A stretch of DNA of 19,683 bases from an uncultured Erysipelotrichaceae bacterium. Its GTDB lineage: Bacteria; Bacillota_I; Bacilli_A; RF39; UBA660. Below, piece by piece: positions 15,239-19,683 of this stretch. Location: assembly GCA_902766875.1 (NCBI GenBank), contig CACXFI010000008.1, positions 1 to 19,683 on the forward strand, written 5' to 3'. Within the stretch, counting starts at the first letter, position 1. Each line of letters begins with the position of its first letter. Both the position numbers and the translations under genes were made by a program. The notes under the pieces were generated by a model. It was not told the origin of the DNA, did no database searches, and was given only the letters and a program-made list of their open reading frames with translations.

Positions 15239-18169
15239 ATGAAGATTTTAAAAAAGAAAAATAAGAAGAAAAAAAAGTTTTCTTTTGAAGACTACAATGA
15301 TGTTTTAGAGGATATCAAAGAAGAAGAGGAAAATGATCTTTTGGAAGAATTAAAAGATGATGAAGATGACTTTTTTGATGATATCAAGGAGGAGAAAGTT
15401 GTGAAAAAGAAGAAAAAGGAAAAAAGCAAAAATAATAACAAGCCTAAGATTAAATCTAAAAAGATTAAGCTTGGTAAAAAGAGTGGTAAAAAAAGAAGAC
15501 CTATTTGGAAAAAATTGTTAACTTTATTTATTCTGATGGTTTCGGCTGGAATTTTTGCAGTAGGGGCTTTCTTGGTTTATATAATAACTACTACTTCTGA
15601 TTTTGATCCTGAAGCATTGAAAAGTCAGGAACAATCTATTGTTTATAGTGCTGATGGAAAAGAGATAGCAAGTTTAGGGTATGAACTTAGAGAAAAGGTT
15701 TCATATGATGAACTTCCTCAAGTGCTTATAGATGCTATCGTTGCTACTGAGGATTCTAGATTCTTTCAACATAGTGGTGTTGATTTACCTAGATTTTTGA
15801 AAGCTTCTTTTGGACAACTTACTGGTAATAGTTCTGCTGGTGGAGCATCTACTCTTACAATGCAGGTTGTTAAGAATAATTTGACTTCTACAGAGAGATC
15901 TATTGTTAGAAAATTTAAAGATATGTATTTAGCTACTTTCTTTATGGAAAGAAAATATAGTAAAGAAGAAATATTAGAATTTTATGTTAATGATAGTTCT
16001 TTAGGTAGTAATGTTTACGGTGTTGGGGAGGCTTCTGAATATTATTTTGGTAAGTCTGTATCTGAGCTTAGTTTACCGGAAGCTGCTTTGATAGCTGGTT
16101 TATATCAAGCACCTAATGCTTATAATCCATATTATAATCCAGAGAATGCTAATAAAAGGATTAATACTGTGTTAAAACTAATGGTTAGGCATGGTTATAT
16201 TACTAAAGAAGAGGCAGAAGCTGCTGGTAGTATAGATATTAGTACTTTATTAGTAGGTCTTAAAAATAGTGATAATAAATATCAAGGATATCTTGATACT
16301 GTGTTAGTTGAGGTTGAAAAGAAAACTGGATATAGTCCTTATATGGTATCTATGAAAATATATACAGCATTAGATACTAGAATACAGGATGGTGTTAATG
16401 ATGCTTTTACTGGTAAGACTTTTAAATGGGAAAATGATAAAGTACAAGCTGGGGCTGCTATTGTCAATTGTAATACTGGAGAGATAGTTGCTGTTGGTAC
16501 TGGTAGGAAAGAGAATAATGATGCTCTTACTTGGAATTATGCTACTGCTACTAAGAGACAGCCTGGTTCTACTGCTAAACCTTTATTCGCATATGGACCT
16601 GGTATGGAATATTTAGGATATTCTACTGGTACATTGTTTATGGATGAACCTTGGTCTTATAGTAATGGAGTTTCTGTTAGTAACTGGGATAATGGCTATC
16701 AAGGTCTTATGACATTACGCCAAGCTGTAGCTGTTTCTAGAAATATACCAGCATTGAAAGCTTTCCAACAGGTTAATAAAGAAGCTGGTAATGCTAAGAT
16801 AGTTGAATTTGTTGAAAATCTTGGTATAGATTTAAAAGATGATGTTGCTTATGAATCTTACGCTATAGGTGGCTTGGAGGAAGGTGTTACTCCAGTTCAA
16901 ATGGCTGGTGCATATGCAACATTTGCAAATGGTGGTAAATATAATACACCTCATACTATTACTAAAATTGAATATAGGGATAGTGGAGAGGTTGTGGAAT
17001 TTAAACCTGAAAATAAACAAGTCATGAAAGAATCCACAGCATACCTTATGAATAACACTTTGGAATATGCTGTTAATAATGGATTTTCTGGTGGTGCTAA
17101 AGTGGCCGGATCTCATACTGCTGCTAAAACAGGTACTTCTAACTTTTCAGAAGAAACTAGAAAGAAATATGGACTACCTAGTAATGCTGAAAATGATTTG
17201 TGGACAGTTGGTTATACTAAAGACTATTCTGTTGCTGTATGGTATGGTTATGATACTGTTAAAGACGGATATAATACTACAAGCTATTATAAAGAGTTAT
17301 TGATGAGTAATATTTTCCAATACATACCTAAAGAAGCAACAGGTTGGGCTGTTCCTGATTCTGTTAGAGCTGTTGCGATTGAGAGGGAAACTGTTCCTTT
17401 ACAACTTCCTTCAGAATATACTCCATCTGAATTTATATCTACTGAATATTTTGCTAAGGATTATGTTCCTGTTGATGCTTCACCTAGATTTAGTAAATTA
17501 TCTCCTGTTACTGGTTTAACTGCTAATTCTAGTGCTGGTGTTATTAATTTAAGTTGGAATGCTACTCCACCTGAAGTAATTAGTGATGATTATTTAAATA
17601 AGTATTTTAGCCAAGCTGCTTTTGGAAATAGTGGAGGTTCTTATAAAGAAAAAAGAAAAGCTTATATTAATAGTACTATGGGTGGATATGGTTTCTATGT
17701 TTGTATGAAGGATAAGAATGGTACCCTTACTAATTGTGAATGGACTGATAAGAAAACCTATTCTTATAGGCCTAAAACTTTATCTAGAAATGTTACAATT
17801 GTAGTTAATGCTTCATATAAGAATTTTAAAGCTAATGCTAGTGATGGTGTATCTAAGGATGTTACTGTAACTCTTCTTGGTGGATTAGATATAGATATTA
17901 AGAATCAAGATCTTGTTATTCAGAGGGGTACTGCTAGTGAAAGTGATTTCTCATATGATGTTACGTATAGTGGTATTAACATTAATTCTAGTCCTGACTT
18001 GGAAATCAATTTCCATTTAGTTTGTAATTCTACGGACACTACTTTTTCAAATATTAGTGATCTTGTAAATGAAGTAAATGGATTAGATCCAGGGCCATGT
18101 AATATAAGGTATATAGCAAAATATAATGATTCTGATAAGGTTGAAAGAATGGTATTAACAATAAAATAG
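15239..18169 (+). CDS. ponA: Class A penicillin-binding protein 1 (transglycosylase/transpeptidase)
   Basis: This bifunctional enzyme polymerises glycan strands and cross-links peptides outside the membrane. The 976 residues comprise a long charged cytoplasmic tail (1-89) and a membrane segment (about 93-114). The GT51 domain has EDSRFFQHSG with E171, GGASTLTMQ near 200, RKFKD at 224-228, and ILEFYVND. The transpeptidase has STAK with catalytic S444, SRN 500-502 and KTG 630-632. A fibronectin-III-like stretch from about 755 (GLTANSSAGVINLSW) and an Ig-like tail to 976 follow. In GT51 motif III the usual second catalytic Glu of RKxxE is Asp228. It is second in the recU operon, with GGTGG before the ATG, and ends at a strong terminator. 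The conserved position beside dnaD-nth supports the name ponA. Confidence 0.96.
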   Translation: MKILKKKNKKKKKFSFEDYNDVLEDIKEEEENDLLEELKDDEDDFFDDIKEEKVVKKKKKEKSKNNNKPKIKSKKIKLGKKSGKKRRPIWKKLLTLFILMVSAGIFAVGAFLVYIITTTSDFDPEALKSQEQSIVYSADGKEIASLGYELREKVSYDELPQVLIDAIVATEDSRFFQHSGVDLPRFLKASFGQLTGNSSAGGASTLTMQVVKNNLTSTERSIVRKFKDMYLATFFMERKYSKEEILEFYVNDSSLGSNVYGVGEASEYYFGKSVSELSLPEAALIAGLYQAPNAYNPYYNPENANKRINTVLKLMVRHGYITKEEAEAAGSIDISTLLVGLKNSDNKYQGYLDTVLVEVEKKTGYSPYMVSMKIYTALDTRIQDGVNDAFTGKTFKWENDKVQAGAAIVNCNTGEIVAVGTGRKENNDALTWNYATATKRQPGSTAKPLFAYGPGMEYLGYSTGTLFMDEPWSYSNGVSVSNWDNGYQGLMTLRQAVAVSRNIPALKAFQQVNKEAGNAKIVEFVENLGIDLKDDVAYESYAIGGLEEGVTPVQMAGAYATFANGGKYNTPHTITKIEYRDSGEVVEFKPENKQVMKESTAYLMNNTLEYAVNNGFSGGAKVAGSHTAAKTGTSNFSEETRKKYGLPSNAENDLWTVGYTKDYSVAVWYGYDTVKDGYNTTSYYKELLMSNIFQYIPKEATGWAVPDSVRAVAIERETVPLQLPSEYTPSEFISTEYFAKDYVPVDASPRFSKLSPVTGLTANSSAGVINLSWNATPPEVISDDYLNKYFSQAAFGNSGGSYKEKRKAYINSTMGGYGFYVCMKDKNGTLTNCEWTDKKTYSYRPKTLSRNVTIVVNASYKNFKANASDGVSKDVTVTLLGGLDIDIKNQDLVIQRGTASESDFSYDVTYSGININSSPDLEINFHLVCNSTDTTFSNISDLVNEVNGLDPGPCNIRYIAKYNDSDKVERMVLTIK

Positions 18170-18193
18170 TTCCTAAATGGAACTATTTTTTTT
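18163..18193 (+). terminator. Terminator of the recU-PBP1 operon, overlapping the end of nth
   Basis: An 11-bp stem (18163-18173 with 18179-18189), loop TAAAT, then a T run to 18193. It contains the PBP stop codon and also encodes the last codons of nth on the other strand. On minus, the T-tract is short (TTTT then ATTG), so it is weaker for nth. Confidence 0.82.
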
Positions 18194-18817
18194 ATACTTA
18201 CATAAATCATTCAACTTGCAGTTGTTGCATTCTGGCTTAACAGCTTTGCATTTATATCTGCCAAATAATACTAATTGATGATGAGTTTTAGACCATCTAT
18301 CTTTTGGTATTTTTTTCATTAATTTTTGTTCTATAATATCAACTGTATCAGTATCTTTAGCTAAAGATAACCTTTTACTTACTCTAGATACATGGGTATC
18401 TACAGCAATAGTAGGAACATCGTATATGTTAGATAAAAAGACATTAGCTGTTTTTCTTCCTACACCTGGAAGTGACTCTATATATTTTCTGTCGTTTGGT
18501 ACTATATAATTATCATCATCTACTAGTTTTTTGACTATTTCTTTTATGAAAATACTTTTTTTATTATAAGTACCTATTTCTTTTATAATATTAGATATAT
18601 CTGCTATATTGGCATTATTTAATTCATCTAATGTTTTATATTTATTAAATAAGATTTTTGTTACTTTGTTTACTCTTTTATCTGTTGTTTGGGCACTTAA
18701 TACTATTGCTATTAATAATTCATAATCTTTATTATAGTCTAATTCACATTTTGGATTAGGATATAATTCATCTAAATAAGATAAGATATTATTCGTCTTC
18801 AAGCCAGTTGTAGTCAT
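18173..18817 (-). CDS. nth: Endonuclease III (Nth), base-excision repair glycosylase/AP lyase
   Basis: Nth removes oxidised pyrimidines and nicks the abasic site. The helix-hairpin-helix LPGVGRKTANVF contains catalytic K122 and the AVDTHVSRVSKRL segment holds D140, matching K120 and D138 of the E. coli enzyme. Four cysteines (C190, C197, C200, C206; C-x6-C-x2-C-x5-C) form the 4Fe-4S cluster loop. Its 214 residues are the normal length. The start overlaps the 3' end of dnaD by 29 bases, so the two are translationally coupled. The ribosome site is only purine-rich (AGAAGTAGAAG), which makes this start the least sure part; a TTG five codons later is possible but has no better site. The dnaD-nth order is conserved in Bacilli. 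Confidence 0.95.
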   Translation of the reverse strand: MTTTGLKTNNILSYLDELYPNPKCELDYNKDYELLIAIVLSAQTTDKRVNKVTKILFNKYKTLDELNNANIADISNIIKEIGTYNKKSIFIKEIVKKLVDDDNYIVPNDRKYIESLPGVGRKTANVFLSNIYDVPTIAVDTHVSRVSKRLSLAKDTDTVDIIEQKLMKKIPKDRWSKTHHQLVLFGRYKCKAVKPECNNCKLNDLCKYKKNSSI

Positions 18818-19439
18818 ATACTTCTACTTCTTTCTTTTTATTGTTTTTGAAATTATTTTTATCTTTTATTACATCTTCTTTTGTTTTTATACCTTTTCTT
18901 TGCCATTCAGATAATATTTTTTCTATATATCTCATATTGCTTACACCATTATAAGTAGCTTCTTTTAAGGCTTCTATTATTAATTCTTTAGATATTTTAT
19001 CATTTATCCAACTTTTTATTAATTCATATTCCATTGGTGATATTGTTCTTCCAAATTCTTTTTCAAAAGAACTAAAAATTTCTTCTAAATTATCTTCTGT
19101 TTTTTCTTCTTTATTTAATATTAAACTAGATAATTTATTATATAATAAATCAGTATATATATATTCTTCTCTTATATTAGAACTATTTTTTTCTATTTTC
19201 ATTGATATAATATTTTTTTCTAAGAGATTATTTATTATTTCCATAGATTTAAATTTATCTATGTTTAATTCTTTAACAAATATTTCTGGATTATATGTTA
19301 TTTTATCTCCTATATTTATTATATATATTAAGACAATTAATTCTTCTTCAGTTATATTTAATAGTTTATAATTATTTAATAATATTCTTGGTATAATTAT
19401 TGGTTTTTCTTTCAATATATTAACTAGGTTATCAGTCAT
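18789..19439 (-). CDS. dnaD: Replication initiation/primosome protein DnaD
   Basis: DnaD helps load the replicative helicase at origins and stalled forks, with DnaB and DnaI. The 216 residues hold an N-terminal winged-helix-like domain (about 1-100; ELIVLIYIINIGDKITYNPEIF region) and a charged linker. The C-terminal DnaD domain (about 120-180) has EKEFGRTISPMEYELIKSW, EALKEATYNGV and the YIEKILSEW motif (Y171 to W179), the ssDNA/DNA-binding signature. The ATG has GAGGGG upstream, overlapping the end of the preceding gene, whose stop is one base before. nth overlaps its 3' end, so all three probably form one operon. No start-site conflict was seen. Confidence 0.94.
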   Translation of the reverse strand: MTDNLVNILKEKPIIIPRILLNNYKLLNITEEELIVLIYIINIGDKITYNPEIFVKELNIDKFKSMEIINNLLEKNIISMKIEKNSSNIREEYIYTDLLYNKLSSLILNKEEKTEDNLEEIFSSFEKEFGRTISPMEYELIKSWINDKISKELIIEALKEATYNGVSNMRYIEKILSEWQRKGIKTKEDVIKDKNNFKNNKKKEVEVYDYNWLEDE

Positions 19440-19440
19440 A

Positions 19441-19683
19441 TTATCCCTCTATTTCTAAACTATCTATTTTTTCTTTTGTATAAATATCATAGTAAGTATA
19501 TGTTACTTTATGTTTAGATAAAGTTGTTTTTTCATACATTAAAGTATCTTTTTTATAGATAATATCATAATTCATATTAGATATTTTGTCTAGAGATTCT
19601 CTATATATTTCTTGATATTTTTTATCATAGACAATTATATTTTCTTTTGTTTTTATTATATAATAATTATTATATTCATTTAA
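19441..19683 (-). CDS. C-terminal part of an unrecognised protein upstream of dnaD (partial)
   Basis: About 80 codons are open on minus from the window edge to a TAA at 19443-19441. The visible peptide is rich in Lys, Tyr, Ile and Asp, and begins within the gene; no start is in view. The pattern of short beta-like repeats (YYIIKTKENIIVYDKKYQEI) could be a PepSY/TseB-like or BofC-like tail, but this is only an impression. The stop is one base from the dnaD ATG, so it is likely in the same operon. The Bacillus neighbourhood has asnS before dnaD; this fragment does not resemble it. Confidence 0.6.
   Translation of the reverse strand, partial: LNEYNNYYIIKTKENIIVYDKKYQEIYRESLDKISNMNYDIIYKKDTLMYEKTTLSKHKVTYTYYDIYTKEKIDSLEIEG

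Noticed and set aside
1141..19439. Mollicute-style code with TGA read as Trp
   Set aside because: All clear genes use TGG for Trp and none has an internal TGA, so the standard code applies.

Overview
The window is AT-rich, roughly 30 % GC by eye, and gene-dense. It uses the standard code: TGA is not read as Trp in any clear gene. The gene set points to a low-GC Firmicute (class Bacilli) or a close relative: Gram-positive PolC, DnaD, RecU beside a class A PBP, an LTA-synthase-type enzyme, TmcAL and the sporulation protein YunB. The style (Asn/Lys-rich proteins, short intergenic gaps, phosphoketolase, a LamG surface protein with a conserved C-terminal domain) suggests an uncultured gut-associated Bacilli lineage. 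That placement is inference. No IS element, phage gene, CRISPR array, tRNA or rRNA was seen, and no gene-free stretch exceeds about 150 bases.

Layout. 1-1037 (-) is the N-terminal part of an LtaS-like membrane enzyme, divergent from tmcAL (1141-2283, +). A bidirectional terminator separates tmcAL from convergent phosphoketolase xfp (2300-4651, -). Upstream of xfp is a 40-residue membrane peptide (4710-4832, -) with its own terminator. Next, all on minus, come a cytoplasmic transglutaminase-like protein (4964-6064), a DUF2441-like protein (6124-6678) and polC (6697-11409); the DUF2441-like gene is probably co-transcribed with polC. A LamG surface protein (11530-13782, -) and yunB (13843-14547, -) follow. 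A regulatory gap with repeats then leads to the recU-PBP1 operon (14693-18169, +), which converges on dnaD-nth (19439-18173, -). A partial gene of unknown function lies upstream of dnaD at the window edge.

How the genes fit together. The right third keeps the dnaD/nth versus recU/ponA neighbourhood known from Bacillus, which joins replication initiation, base-excision repair, Holliday-junction resolution and cell-wall synthesis. PolC is the replicative polymerase. LtaS and PBP1 build the envelope. Phosphoketolase implies a heterofermentative or pentose route to acetyl phosphate. YunB, with a possible SigE-like promoter, hints that the organism forms spores.

Regulation. Seven candidate SigA-type promoters can be placed, and all carry an extended -10 (TG, one base, then a TATAAT-like hexamer). 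The LtaS and tmcAL promoters lie back-to-back with their -35 boxes in one palindrome. The tmcAL and recU promoters share a nearly identical, very short leader.
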